The position numbers were made by a program, and so were the translations under genes. A DNA stretch of 51,783 nt from an uncultured Eisenbergiella sp. (lineage in GTDB: Bacteria; Bacillota; Clostridia; Lachnospirales; Lachnospiraceae): the NCBI GenBank assembly GCA_947598825.1, contig CANQFM010000016.1, positions 1 to 51,783 on the forward strand, in the 5' to 3' direction. Under the pieces are notes generated by a model. That model did no database searches. It was given only the letters and a program-made list of their open reading frames with translations, and was not told where the DNA came from. Positions 15,958-24,952 of the stretch are shown here, in pieces. The first letter of the stretch is position 1. Every line of letters starts with the position of its first letter.

Positions 15958-17094
15958 ATGGAGAGAACGGACAGATATCCGCAGGTCAATACAGAGCGGT
16001 TAGTAGAGGAATTTAAAGAACTGGTGGCCATCGATTCGGTCAGCTTTCATGAGCGTAGGATGGCCGATACGCTGAAAAGCAAACTGTTAAAGCTGGGATT
16101 TGAGGTGTATGAGGACGGCGCGGCCGGGGTATACGGCAGCGAGGCAGGAAACGTCTATGGTTTTTTGCCGGGGACGCTGGAAGGACCGCCGCTTTTGCTT
16201 TCCGCCCATATGGACACGGTGGAGCCGGGATGGGGGAAGAGGGCCGTGATCCATCCGGACGGCAGGATCACCTCAAAAGGGGATACGGTGCTGGGCTCCG
16301 ACGATGCAGCCGGGATCGCTTCCATTCTGGAGGCGGTGCGGGCCGTTTCGGAGAGCGGACAGCCCCACAGAGGGATCGAGGTGCTTTTCCCGATGGCGGA
16401 GGAGGCCTATGGCAAGGGCAGCACCGTGGCGGAATACGAAAGGCTGCGGGCGAAGGAAGCCTATACGCTGGATCTGAGCGGGCCGGTGGGGCAGGCGTCC
16501 CTGCAGGAGCCCACGTTTGTTTCCTTTTCCATCGAATTTGTGGGGAAGGCTTCCCATGCGGGTTTTGCGCCGGAGGAGGGGATTAACGCGATCGCGGCGG
16601 CGGCTGCGGCAATCACCCGGATCAGGCAGGGGCGCGTCGGGGAAGAGACGACGGTAAATATCGGGAAAATAGAGGGCGGCAAGGCAACCAATATCGTGCC
16701 GGCGCTCGTGCGCATGGAAGGGGAGATCAGAAGCTATGTCCACGAGGCCGCGCTGGCGCAGATGGAGCAGATCCGCCGGATCTGCGAAGATACGGCGGCC
16801 GGATTCGGCGCCGTCGTGCGGGTGGATTCCCGCCTGCATATGCTGGCCTACCGGGTGGAGAAAAAGGAACCGGTGGTGCAGCGCTTCCGCCGCGTCTGCG
16901 AAACGCTGGGCGTGGAATGCAGCCTGACCCGCACTCTGGGCGGCAGCGATAACAACTGCTTTATCCAGCATGGCATACGAGGCATTGTGCTTTCCTGCGG
17001 GATGAACCAGGTGCATTCCACAGAAGAATTTTCTTCCGTATCCGAGCTTGAACGCTGCGCATCCATTGTGGCGGGACTGATCGTAGAGGACTGA
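15958..17094 (+). CDS. M20-family metallopeptidase, PepT-like
   Basis: This 378-residue cytoplasmic peptidase has the two-zinc active-site blocks in order: SAHMDTVEPG near 83-92, GSDDAAGIAS near 111-120, and MAEEAYGKGS near 147-156, where the first Glu is the likely general base. KASHAGFAPEEG near 196-207 lies in the dimerisation/lid domain, and HSTEEF near the C-terminus holds the last metal ligand. The overall arrangement and GGSDNN near 328-333 fit peptidase T-like exopeptidases, which split small peptides. ATG 15958 follows CTAGGAGG at ideal spacing. It has its own promoter and is followed 35 bases later by glycogen phosphorylase. The exact substrate is uncertain. Confidence 0.9.
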   Translation: MERTDRYPQVNTERLVEEFKELVAIDSVSFHERRMADTLKSKLLKLGFEVYEDGAAGVYGSEAGNVYGFLPGTLEGPPLLLSAHMDTVEPGWGKRAVIHPDGRITSKGDTVLGSDDAAGIASILEAVRAVSESGQPHRGIEVLFPMAEEAYGKGSTVAEYERLRAKEAYTLDLSGPVGQASLQEPTFVSFSIEFVGKASHAGFAPEEGINAIAAAAAAITRIRQGRVGEETTVNIGKIEGGKATNIVPALVRMEGEIRSYVHEAALAQMEQIRRICEDTAAGFGAVVRVDSRLHMLAYRVEKKEPVVQRFRRVCETLGVECSLTRTLGGSDNNCFIQHGIRGIVLSCGMNQVHSTEEFSSVSELERCASIVAGLIVED

Positions 17095-17129
17095 ATTTTT
17101 CTGAAAATGGGACATCGTGGAGGCCGGAT

Positions 17130-19448
17130 ATGAAAATGCAGGAAACCATTCAGAGAGAAATTCTGGGGCAGCGGATCGACCAGGAGCTGGAGGCCATGAC
17201 AAAGCGCCTCTTTCAAAAAACCATCGCGCAGGCGTCGGACGCGGAGCTTTACAACGCCCTGCTCTATCTGATCAAAGGGCTGGCCCATGTCACCGTGCCC
17301 AACGAGGGGTCCAAAAAGGTGTATTATGTGTCCGCCGAATTTATGCTGGGCCGACTGATCGCCAATAACCTGGTCAATCTGGGCGTCTATGAGAAGGTGG
17401 AGGCGGTTCTGCAAAAGAATGGAAAGTCTCTGGCGGCCATCGAAGAGCAGGAGCCGGAACCATCCCTGGGAAACGGCGGGCTGGGAAGGCTGGCGGCCTG
17501 CTTTATGGATTCCATGGCAAGCCTTGGGCTGCCCGGCGCGGGGCTGGGGCTGAATTATCATTTCGGTCTGTTTCGGCAGGAATTTAAAGACCGTCTGCAG
17601 AGCGCCCGGAAGGATGACTGGATCAGGCGCAATTCTTGGCTGGACAGGACGGATGTGAGCTTTGACGTGTACTTTGGCGATCGGAAGGTGACCGCCAGGA
17701 TGTATGACATCGACGTGATCGGGTATAAAAACGGCGTGAACCGGCTGCATCTGTTCGACGTGGTAGGCGTGGACGAAAGCCTGGTGACGGAAGGGATCCG
17801 TTTTGACAGGACGCAGATCGAGAAAAACCTGACGCTGTTTTTGTATCCGGACGATTCCGACGAGGCGGGACAACTGCTCAGGGTCTATCAGCAGTATTTT
17901 ATGGCCAGCACTGCGGCCCAGTTCGTGCTGCAGGAGATGAAGGAACGCCAGTATGACCTGCGCAGGATGTACGATTATGCGGTCATTCAGATCAACGATA
18001 CCCACCCTTCCCTGATCATTCCGGAGCTGATCCGCATCTTGATGTACAACAAGGCATTCACGCTGGATGAGGCGGTGGAGGTGGTCAGCAGGACCTGTGC
18101 CTATACCAATCACACCGTCCTGGCGGAAGCGCTGGAAATGTGGCCGCTTTCTTGGCTGGAAAAAGCGGTTCCCCAGTTGGTGCCCATCCTTCGGGCCCTT
18201 TCGGACCGGGTGGCGGCCCGATATGATGATCCGGCGGTGCAGATCATCGATGGGGACGGAATGGTCCATATGGCGAATCTGGACGTACATTACTGCTTTT
18301 CCGTCAACGGGGTGGCTGAAGTACATACCCAGATCCTGAAACAGGATCAGCTCAACGCTTTCTATAAGCTCTATCCGGAGAAATTCAACAATAAGACCAA
18401 CGGCATCACCTTCCGTCGCTGGCTTTTGTGCTGCAACCGGGAACTGGCGGCCCTGATCGACGGCGCGATCGGGAAACGGTATCAGACGGACGCGGAACAG
18501 TTGGAAAAGCTGCTGGAGCTTACGCCGGAAGAAGGGCTGACCGAATTTTTGACGGGGCTGGAGAGGATAAAGCAGCAAAAAAAGAGGGCGCTGGCCGACT
18601 ATATCCTGGAGCGGGAGAAGGAAGAGATCGATCCGACTTCCATTTTCGATATCCAGATCAAGCCCTTCCATGAATATAAGAGGCAGCAGTTGAACGCCCT
18701 TTACGTCATCCATAAGTATCTGGAGATCAAAGGCGGGAAAAAACCGGCCCGCCCTCTGACCGTCCTGTTCGGCGGCAAAGCGGCGGCCGCCTATGTAGCA
18801 GCGCAGGATATCATTCATTTGATCCTGGTCCTGCAGGAAATTGTGAATCATGATCCGGACGTGAAGGATTACATGAAGGTGGTCCTGGTGTCCAATTACA
18901 ATGTCAGCTATGCGGAAAAGCTGATCCCGGCCTGCGATATTTCCGAGCAGATCTCTTTGGCCTCCAAGGAGGCATCGGGAACGGGGAGCATGAAGCTGAT
19001 GCTCAACGGGGCCGTAACGCTGGGCACGCTGGACGGCACCGCGGCGGAGATCTGTAAGCGGGTGGGCGAAGAGAACATCTATATTTTCGGGCAGAGCTGC
19101 GAACAGGTCATGGAACGGGAAAAACGGGGGAACTACAGGCCCTGGGATTGCTATGAAAAAAGCAGGATCGTCAGGGAAGCCGTGGACTTTATCACGGGGC
19201 GCCAGGCGCTGGCTGTCGGAAAGGAAGAGAATTTAAGGCGGCTGCGGGAAAACCTGCTGCAGCAGGACCGTTATATGGCGCTTCTGGATCTGGAGGATTA
19301 CATTGCCGTAAAGGACCGGATGCTCGCAGATTATGAAGACCGGGAGAAATGGCGCTGCAGGATGCTCGTCAATATCGCAAAGGCGGGATTTTTCTCCTCC
19401 GATCGGACGGTAGCTCAATATAACCGGGATATTTGGAAACTGGATTGA
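17130..19448 (+). CDS. glgP: Glycogen/starch phosphorylase
   Basis: This 772-residue GT35 enzyme releases glucose 1-phosphate from glycogen or maltodextrin in the cytoplasm. Conserved blocks are KVYYVSAEFMLGR near 66-78, EPEPSLGNGGLGRLAACF near 108-125, NDTHPS near 290-295, and the pyridoxal-phosphate motif EASGTGSMKLMLNG, in which Lys622 should carry the cofactor. The usual Asn of GTGNMK is Ser here, as seen in other clostridial enzymes. CGTGGAGG precedes ATG 17130. It follows the peptidase by 35 bases, so it may be read through from the promoter at 15901. Glucose 1-phosphate and PPi-PFK nearby fit storage-polysaccharide glycolysis. Confidence 0.96.
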   Translation: MKMQETIQREILGQRIDQELEAMTKRLFQKTIAQASDAELYNALLYLIKGLAHVTVPNEGSKKVYYVSAEFMLGRLIANNLVNLGVYEKVEAVLQKNGKSLAAIEEQEPEPSLGNGGLGRLAACFMDSMASLGLPGAGLGLNYHFGLFRQEFKDRLQSARKDDWIRRNSWLDRTDVSFDVYFGDRKVTARMYDIDVIGYKNGVNRLHLFDVVGVDESLVTEGIRFDRTQIEKNLTLFLYPDDSDEAGQLLRVYQQYFMASTAAQFVLQEMKERQYDLRRMYDYAVIQINDTHPSLIIPELIRILMYNKAFTLDEAVEVVSRTCAYTNHTVLAEALEMWPLSWLEKAVPQLVPILRALSDRVAARYDDPAVQIIDGDGMVHMANLDVHYCFSVNGVAEVHTQILKQDQLNAFYKLYPEKFNNKTNGITFRRWLLCCNRELAALIDGAIGKRYQTDAEQLEKLLELTPEEGLTEFLTGLERIKQQKKRALADYILEREKEEIDPTSIFDIQIKPFHEYKRQQLNALYVIHKYLEIKGGKKPARPLTVLFGGKAAAAYVAAQDIIHLILVLQEIVNHDPDVKDYMKVVLVSNYNVSYAEKLIPACDISEQISLASKEASGTGSMKLMLNGAVTLGTLDGTAAEICKRVGEENIYIFGQSCEQVMEREKRGNYRPWDCYEKSRIVREAVDFITGRQALAVGKEENLRRLRENLLQQDRYMALLDLEDYIAVKDRMLADYEDREKWRCRMLVNIAKAGFFSSDRTVAQYNRDIWKLD

Positions 19449-19452
19449 AAAG

Positions 19453-19549
19453 ATGGTCATTTTTGCGCACTATTTCCGTGCGATTGAATAGACGGTCATG
19501 GCATTTTAGACGATAATTGACATAGATATACAAAAAAACGCGGCAAAAC
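19453..19549 (+). promoter_or_regulatory. Candidate regulator-binding region upstream of the rhamnogalacturonan operon
   Basis: ATGGTCATTTTTGCGC (19453-19468) recurs with two changes at 26227-26242, upstream of the ABC importer. About 70 bases further on GCGGCAAAAC (19540-19549) has a near copy at 26272. The hexamer GGTCAT is repeated near 19491. TTGACA occurs at 19517 but lacks a convincing -10 at normal spacing, which would suit an activator-dependent promoter. The AraC-type regulator at 24953-25918 is the natural candidate to bind here. This is inferred from repetition and position only. Confidence 0.5.
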
Positions 19550-19568
19550 GACCAAAAGGAGGGACAAT

Positions 19569-20618
19569 ATGAATCTGCAATACGACAAGGCGCAGTTGGA
19601 GGATGTGATCGACCGCATCGTAGACCGCACCATGAAGATGGATCTGACCTGGGACTGGCCCTGCGGCGTGGCCTATTACGGGATCAGCGAGGCCTATGAG
19701 AAGACGAAGAAAGAGAAGTATCTGACTCTCTTAAAGGACAGGGTGGACGAACTCATCGACCTGGGGCTGCCGAAGGTCTGGACGGTGAACGCCTGCGCTA
19801 TGGGGCACTGTCTGATCACGCTGTATCAGGCCACCGGCGAGCAGAAATACTGGGATATCCTGATGACCAAGATTGAATATCTGCGCAGGGACGCGCTTCG
19901 GTTCGGGGACAATGTGCTGCAGCATACCGTGTCCGCCAACAACGATTTTCCGGAGCAGGCCTGGGCGGATACGCTGTTCATGGCGGCGTTTCTGCTGCTG
20001 CGGGTGGGCGTGATCCTAAAGGACGAGGACATCATCGAGGACGCGCTGAACCAGTGGTACTGGCATATCAATTATCTGCAGGATGAGAAGACCGGCTTTT
20101 ATTATCATGGCTATAACAACATCACGCAGGATCATATGTCCGGCATTTACTGGGGACGGGCCAACGCCTGGGCGGCCTACACCATGTCGAAGGTGGGCGG
20201 CATCCTGCCGGAGTGCTACCTGTATCCCAAATATCTGGATGTGGCCGGATCCTTAAACGATCAGTTGGCCGCTCTTAAGACCGTGCAGACGGAGAACGGC
20301 CTCTGGAGGACCGTGCTGGACGATGAAGAATCTTATGAAGAGGTTTCCGCCTCCGCAGGCATTGCGGCGGCCATGCTGGAGCGGGGCAATCCGCTGCACA
20401 CCCGCTGTCTGAATAAGGCGATCCGGGGACTGCTGGCCAACGTAAGCGAGGACGGCCGGGTGATGAACGTGTCCGGCGGTACGGCCGTGATGAAGGATGT
20501 AGAGGGCTACCGGGGCATTTCCAGACGCTGGATCCAGGGCTGGGGCCAGGGGCTGGCGCTGGCGTTTTTCTCGGGCGTCCTGGTTTCCGATTCCATTCAG
20601 AAAGACGGTGCGCTCTGA
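19569..20618 (+). CDS. GH105 unsaturated rhamnogalacturonyl hydrolase
   Basis: The 349-residue protein has the (alpha/alpha)6-barrel repeats of the GH88/GH105 group: WDWPCGVAYYGISEAYEK near 26-43, AWADTLFMAAFLLLR near 130-144, GIYWGRANAWAAYTM near 186-200, and GISRRWIQGWGQGLALAFF near 318-336. YteR, the model enzyme, removes the unsaturated galacturonyl residue left on rhamnogalacturonan oligosaccharides by a lyase. No signal peptide is present, so it acts in the cytoplasm on imported oligosaccharides. AGGAGGG precedes ATG 19569. It is the first gene of the operon containing the CE12 esterase, GH112 phosphorylase and rhamnose mutarotase. Assignment to GH105 over GH88 rests mainly on this context. 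Confidence 0.92.
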   Translation: MNLQYDKAQLEDVIDRIVDRTMKMDLTWDWPCGVAYYGISEAYEKTKKEKYLTLLKDRVDELIDLGLPKVWTVNACAMGHCLITLYQATGEQKYWDILMTKIEYLRRDALRFGDNVLQHTVSANNDFPEQAWADTLFMAAFLLLRVGVILKDEDIIEDALNQWYWHINYLQDEKTGFYYHGYNNITQDHMSGIYWGRANAWAAYTMSKVGGILPECYLYPKYLDVAGSLNDQLAALKTVQTENGLWRTVLDDEESYEEVSASAGIAAAMLERGNPLHTRCLNKAIRGLLANVSEDGRVMNVSGGTAVMKDVEGYRGISRRWIQGWGQGLALAFFSGVLVSDSIQKDGAL

Positions 20619-20619
20619 G

Positions 20620-22389
20620 ATGTATCGCGCAAAATATAGTTTTGCCTCCGGCGGTACGGACAAAATCCCGGTATCGCCGGGGCTGCTTTATGCACAAAAG
20701 CCGGGATACGGCTTCGTGACGGAGAAAAACCGCAGGCAGCAGGCGCTTCTGCGGATCCCGGAATTAAACAGCGGCTTTGAACCGGCCCCCTGGTTTTGCG
20801 ACAGCGATCTGACCGATATCGGGCAGGATGAGGCCGGCTGCTTCGGACAGGGCGTGTATATGCCCCAGGAGAGCCGGCGGATCCCGCTTTGCTTTAAGGC
20901 CGGAGTGCTAAAAGGCGGGCGCTATAAGGTGACGCTGCTTTTGTATAGCCGGGAGGATATGCGGGATATCCGGGTCTTTTCCGGACGCCGTCGGCTGGAG
21001 ATGGCGCAGCCCTTCCTGAAAGCGGGGACGCCTCTCGAGTGCAGGATGTGGGTGGACGTGAGCGATATCATCCCCCGGGGGCATACGGAGGCGTTTGCGG
21101 ATACCGCCGTGGATCTGGCCGTGGTGGCCGACCGGCCCTGTATCGCTTCCATTGCCATCGAAGAGACGCCGTGTCCGGCGGTCTTTCTGGCGGGGGATTC
21201 CACCGTGACGGACCAGACGGCCCAGTATCCCTTTTCTCCCATGGACAGCTATGCGGGCTGGGGACAGATGCTTTCTTTCTTTTTCGGGGAAGGCGTCGCC
21301 GTATCCAACCATTCCCATTCCGGGCTGACCACTGAGAGCTTCCGGCAGGAAGGGCACTATGAGGTCATGAGGCGCTTCTGGAAGAGGGGCGATTATATCC
21401 TGTTCCAGTTCGGCCACAACGATCAGAAGCTGTCCCATCTGCAGGCGGAAGGCGGCTATCGGGAGAATCTGGCGCGCTATATAGAGGAGGCCAGGGAGGC
21501 AGGACTGCATCCGTTGCTGGTGACGCCTCTTTCGCGCAATACCTGGAAGGGCAGCGACGGCAGCTATAACGATCTTCTGGAGGCGTATGCCGAAAGCTGT
21601 CTGCGGCTGGGAAGAGAAATGGAAGTCCCGGTGCTGGATCTGCATGGGCAGAGCATGGCCTTTCTGAAGGAGAAGGGGAAGGAGGCGGCAAAGCCCTACT
21701 TTTTCCCCGGCGATTATACCCATACCAACGACTGCGGCGCCTGTCTGATGGCCTGGAAGGTCGCCTGTCAGATCCGTGAGGTCTGCGGTGGGGACAGACG
21801 GGCTGCCTATCGGGATCTGGCGACGTATGTGCAAACGGAGCTGCCGGAGGATTTGTGCCGGCCTGAACCTGTTTCAGCGCTGGAAAAGCCGGAGGGCTAT
21901 GTGCAGGAGGTCATGCAGCAGGGCAGCCGGGATCTGCTGGAGGATCTCACAGATCCGGAAGGCGTGCTGCTGCGGGCAGAGGGGCTGGACATGGTGGTGC
22001 GCAGCGCGGGCTTTTTCCAGACGAACGTTTACAATGATCTGTTCACCGACGTGGTAGGGCACGAGTGGTATGCGGGGATCGTGGAATGCGCCCTGCAGAA
22101 CGGCATCCTGATCCCCGAGGTGTGCCGCGGGAAGCTGTTTTGTCCGCAGGAGCCGGTGACGCTTCTGGATTTTCTCGTTTTTGCCATGAACGCCTACAGC
22201 AGCCGGAAAGAGCTGCCGGAGGCGGCAGATTGCCCTTATGACGGTCAGGCGCCGGACTGGGCCAAAAAGGCGGTGCGCGCGGCCTGGGCGCTGGGCGTGC
22301 TGGATGCAGACGGAAAGGACAGGCTGGCGTCCGGGATCAGTCGGAGACGGGGCGCGCAGATCTGCAGAGATATTAAAATATTGGGTTGA
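20620..22389 (+). CDS. CE12-type rhamnogalacturonan acetylesterase with C-terminal SLH-like repeats
   Basis: The first ~185 of 589 residues form a beta-rich domain of the type found before CE12 esterases. Residues ~186-390 are an SGNH hydrolase: nucleophile block AGDSTVTD (Ser194), SGLTTESF, FGHND near 264-268, and the Asp-x-x-His pair in GDYTHTND (D365, H368). CE12 enzymes remove acetyl groups from rhamnogalacturonan. Residues ~473-585 hold two SLH-like repeats: FTDVVGHEWYAG to PVTLLDFLVFAMNAY, then APDWAKKAVRAAWALGVL. SLH repeats normally anchor secreted proteins to the cell wall, yet no signal peptide is visible. ATG 20620 follows the GH105 stop directly (TGAGATG); GTG 20608 is an alternative start adding four residues. 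Confidence 0.87.
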   Translation: MYRAKYSFASGGTDKIPVSPGLLYAQKPGYGFVTEKNRRQQALLRIPELNSGFEPAPWFCDSDLTDIGQDEAGCFGQGVYMPQESRRIPLCFKAGVLKGGRYKVTLLLYSREDMRDIRVFSGRRRLEMAQPFLKAGTPLECRMWVDVSDIIPRGHTEAFADTAVDLAVVADRPCIASIAIEETPCPAVFLAGDSTVTDQTAQYPFSPMDSYAGWGQMLSFFFGEGVAVSNHSHSGLTTESFRQEGHYEVMRRFWKRGDYILFQFGHNDQKLSHLQAEGGYRENLARYIEEAREAGLHPLLVTPLSRNTWKGSDGSYNDLLEAYAESCLRLGREMEVPVLDLHGQSMAFLKEKGKEAAKPYFFPGDYTHTNDCGACLMAWKVACQIREVCGGDRRAAYRDLATYVQTELPEDLCRPEPVSALEKPEGYVQEVMQQGSRDLLEDLTDPEGVLLRAEGLDMVVRSAGFFQTNVYNDLFTDVVGHEWYAGIVECALQNGILIPEVCRGKLFCPQEPVTLLDFLVFAMNAYSSRKELPEAADCPYDGQAPDWAKKAVRAAWALGVLDADGKDRLASGISRRRGAQICRDIKILG

Positions 22390-22422
22390 CATAAGCCGGG
22401 AGACCGGCGGAAAAGAGGCATT

Positions 22423-24591
22423 ATGAGTTTACGGAAAGGCGGTTTTACCCTGCCGGGGGAATCCGGTTACGAGGCGCTGACCCTCAAAATGGCGGAAAAG
22501 TGGGGAGCGGACGTGATCCGCGACAGCGACGGGACGGAGCTTTCCGAGGATATCATCCACGCGGGTTACGGGATCTATTCCACGGTTTGCGTCATCCGGG
22601 AGCATAACGAGTGGGCGAAGCAAAATCCCGATAAGCTGCAGCAGACTTTTCTGTGTACAGAACCTTTGGTGGCGGTGCCCAAAGAGGACGGAAGCTGCAG
22701 CGTGACCGTCGGGCTGATGGCGGATTTCTTTGAAGAGCAGTTTCGCATCAACGACGGCGCAGCCGCCATGAAATACTGGGAGGTTTGGGACAGGACTTCC
22801 AATGCAGCCGTGGACAGGAAGGACTGGACCTACGACAGCCAAGCGGGTACGGTGACGGTTACCTCTGCTCTGCCCTGGCACAAATATACGGTGAGCTTTC
22901 TGGCCTATCGGATCTGGGAAGAGATCTCCATGTATAATCACACCACCAACCACTGGGACAAGGAACATCTGATGCAGATCGATCCCCGTTATCCCGAAAC
23001 GCAGGAATACCTGCTGGGCTGGATGAAGGACTGGTGCGAAAGCCATCCGGACACCACGGTGGTGCGCTTTACCTCTTTATTTTATAATTTCGTCTGGATC
23101 TGGGGCAGCGACGAGAGACGGCGCAATCTGTTCACGGACTGGGGCTCCTATGATTTTACGGTCAGCGATCGTGCCCTGGACGAATTTGCGGCGCAGTACG
23201 GCTATTCCATGACGGCGGAGGATTTTATCAACCAGAGAAGGCTTCATGTGACCCATATGCCCGGCGATGCCAAAAAGAAGGACTGGATGACCTTCATCAA
23301 CGATTTTGTCATTTCTTTCGGCAAAAAACTGGTGGATATCGTACATGCCTATGGAAAGAAAGCCTATGTGTTCTACGACGACAGTTGGGTGGGCCTGGAG
23401 CCTTATAACGGTCGGTTTTCGGAGTTTGGCTTCGACGGCCTGATCAAATGCGTTTTTTCCGGCTACGAGGCGCGGCTGTGCGCCGGCGTGGATGTGCCGG
23501 TGCATGAACTGCGCCTGCATCCCTACCTGTTCCCGGTGGGGCTGGGCGGCGCGCCCACTTTCATGGAGGGCGGCGATCCTACGACAGATGCGAAGAAATA
23601 CTGGAACAGCGTCCGCCGGGCCCTGCTGCGCTGTCCGGTGGACCGGATCGGCCTGGGAGGTTATCTGCATCTGACGCAAGGCTTCCCGGATTTCTGCGAT
23701 TACATAGAGAAGGTGACGGACGAGTTTCATCTGATCCAGGATTTCCACGCCCAGGGAAAGCCTTACGGCATCAAGACCCGCGTGGGCGTGCTGCATGCCT
23801 GGGGTGCGCTCCGTTCCTGGACGCTTTCCGGCCACTTCCATGAGACCTGGCAGCACGATCTGATCCATATCAACGAGGCCCTTTCCGGCCTTCCGGTGGA
23901 AGTTTCCTTCTTGTCCTTTGAGGATGTGAAGGCAGGAAAGCTTAAAGACGTGGACGTGTTGATCAACGCCGGCTTTGCGGGCAGCGCCTGGAGCGGCGGG
24001 GACGCCTGGAAGGACGATGAACTGGTGGAAAAGCTGACGGCCTGGGTCTATGGGGGCGGGACGTTTTTGGGCGTCAACGAGCCTTCGGCAACAGCCGGCT
24101 ATGACACCTATTTCCGCATGGCCCATGTGCTGGGCGTGGACGAGGATACCGGCGCGCGGATCTGTCACGGCACCTGGAGCTTTGCGGCAGAGGATCCCGA
24201 GGGGCTGGTGCCCGAAGGGGCTGAGGTTGTGGGGAAACCGGGCCGGTTTCTGACCGACGGGAAGGCCAGGGTGCTTCTGGAAAAGGACGGCCTTCCGGTT
24301 CTGACGGTCCATGATTTTGGAAAAGGGAAGGGCATCTATCTTGCCTCCTTCCAGATCAGCGACGCCAATACCCGGCTTTTGTACCAGCTCATCCGCTACG
24401 CGGGAGGCGAGGGCGTGACCGGCCTTTATATGACCGACAATCTCCACACGGAGTGCGCCTACTATCCGGGCAGCAGAAAGCTGGTAGTCATCAACAACAG
24501 CGGCCAGCCACAGAAAACAGGAGTGGAGACGGAAACGGGCCGCAGGGAAGTGGCTCTGGAGCCCTATGAAACGGTGTTTATAAATCTCTGA
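22423..24591 (+). CDS. GH112 phosphorylase, probable D-galactosyl-beta-1,4-L-rhamnose phosphorylase
   Basis: This 722-residue protein has the length and blocks of GH112: YGIYSTVCVIREHNEWA near 48-64, the barrel strand with AYVFYDDSWVGLEPY near 314-328 whose Asp is the likely general acid, and LRLHPYLFPVGLGGAPTF near 362-379. GH112 enzymes phosphorolyse beta-galactosides of GlcNAc/GalNAc or of L-rhamnose. Rhamnose mutarotase follows directly, and GH105, CE12 and GH28 genes surround it. Galactosyl-rhamnose from rhamnogalacturonan-I side chains is therefore the best substrate guess, giving galactose 1-phosphate and L-rhamnose. No signal peptide is seen, so it is cytoplasmic. The family is secure; the substrate is inferred from context. 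Confidence 0.9.
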   Translation: MSLRKGGFTLPGESGYEALTLKMAEKWGADVIRDSDGTELSEDIIHAGYGIYSTVCVIREHNEWAKQNPDKLQQTFLCTEPLVAVPKEDGSCSVTVGLMADFFEEQFRINDGAAAMKYWEVWDRTSNAAVDRKDWTYDSQAGTVTVTSALPWHKYTVSFLAYRIWEEISMYNHTTNHWDKEHLMQIDPRYPETQEYLLGWMKDWCESHPDTTVVRFTSLFYNFVWIWGSDERRRNLFTDWGSYDFTVSDRALDEFAAQYGYSMTAEDFINQRRLHVTHMPGDAKKKDWMTFINDFVISFGKKLVDIVHAYGKKAYVFYDDSWVGLEPYNGRFSEFGFDGLIKCVFSGYEARLCAGVDVPVHELRLHPYLFPVGLGGAPTFMEGGDPTTDAKKYWNSVRRALLRCPVDRIGLGGYLHLTQGFPDFCDYIEKVTDEFHLIQDFHAQGKPYGIKTRVGVLHAWGALRSWTLSGHFHETWQHDLIHINEALSGLPVEVSFLSFEDVKAGKLKDVDVLINAGFAGSAWSGGDAWKDDELVEKLTAWVYGGGTFLGVNEPSATAGYDTYFRMAHVLGVDEDTGARICHGTWSFAAEDPEGLVPEGAEVVGKPGRFLTDGKARVLLEKDGLPVLTVHDFGKGKGIYLASFQISDANTRLLYQLIRYAGGEGVTGLYMTDNLHTECAYYPGSRKLVVINNSGQPQKTGVETETGRREVALEPYETVFINL

Positions 24592-24632
24592 GGACAGGGA
24601 AACCATTAAGAAAGAAGAGGAGGAGACGGACA

Positions 24633-24944
24633 ATGATCAAAGGATTTAAGATGAAGCTGTTCCCCGGCATGGAGGCCGAGTATGAAAAGCGGCACAACCA
24701 GCTCTGGCCGGAGATGAAGGACATGATCCATGAACACGGCGGAAAGAACTATTCCATCTTTCTGGACCGGGAAACGCTGACGCTGTTTGGCTACATCGAG
24801 ATCGAGGATGAGGCCCTCTGGGCCGCCGGCGCGGATACGGCCATCAACCGTAAGTGGTGGGACTTCATGGCGGATATCATGGAAACCAATCCGGACAACA
24901 GCCCGGTTTCCATCGATCTGCATCCGGTGTTCCATCTGGATTGA
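24633..24944 (+). CDS. rhaM: L-rhamnose mutarotase
   Basis: At 103 residues this matches RhaM/YiiL in length and sequence. It opens with a beta strand leading to FPGMEAEYEKRHNQLWPEM near 11-29, which carries the conserved His, then NYSIFLDRETLTLFGYIEIE near 40-59. It ends with the strand SIDLHPVFHLD. It interconverts alpha- and beta-L-rhamnopyranose so that released rhamnose can enter rhamnose isomerase. It ends the GH105-led operon and stops nine bases from the convergent AraC gene. AGAGGAGGAG precedes the start. Its presence is strong evidence that L-rhamnose is released by this locus. No other rhamnose catabolic gene is in the window. Confidence 0.95.
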   Translation: MIKGFKMKLFPGMEAEYEKRHNQLWPEMKDMIHEHGGKNYSIFLDRETLTLFGYIEIEDEALWAAGADTAINRKWWDFMADIMETNPDNSPVSIDLHPVFHLD

Positions 24945-24952
24945 GCCCTGCC

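Noticed and set aside
16848-18851. Long minus-strand open frame (667 codons) across the M20 peptidase and glgP
   Set aside because: It is antisense to two clearly conserved genes, its product is rich in His, Gln and Arg with no known motif, and it has no ribosome binding site. It is a by-product of GC-rich codon use.
23077-24633. Minus-strand open frame (518 codons) opposite the GH112 gene
   Set aside because: It lies within a full-length GH112 gene and shows no family features or start signals.
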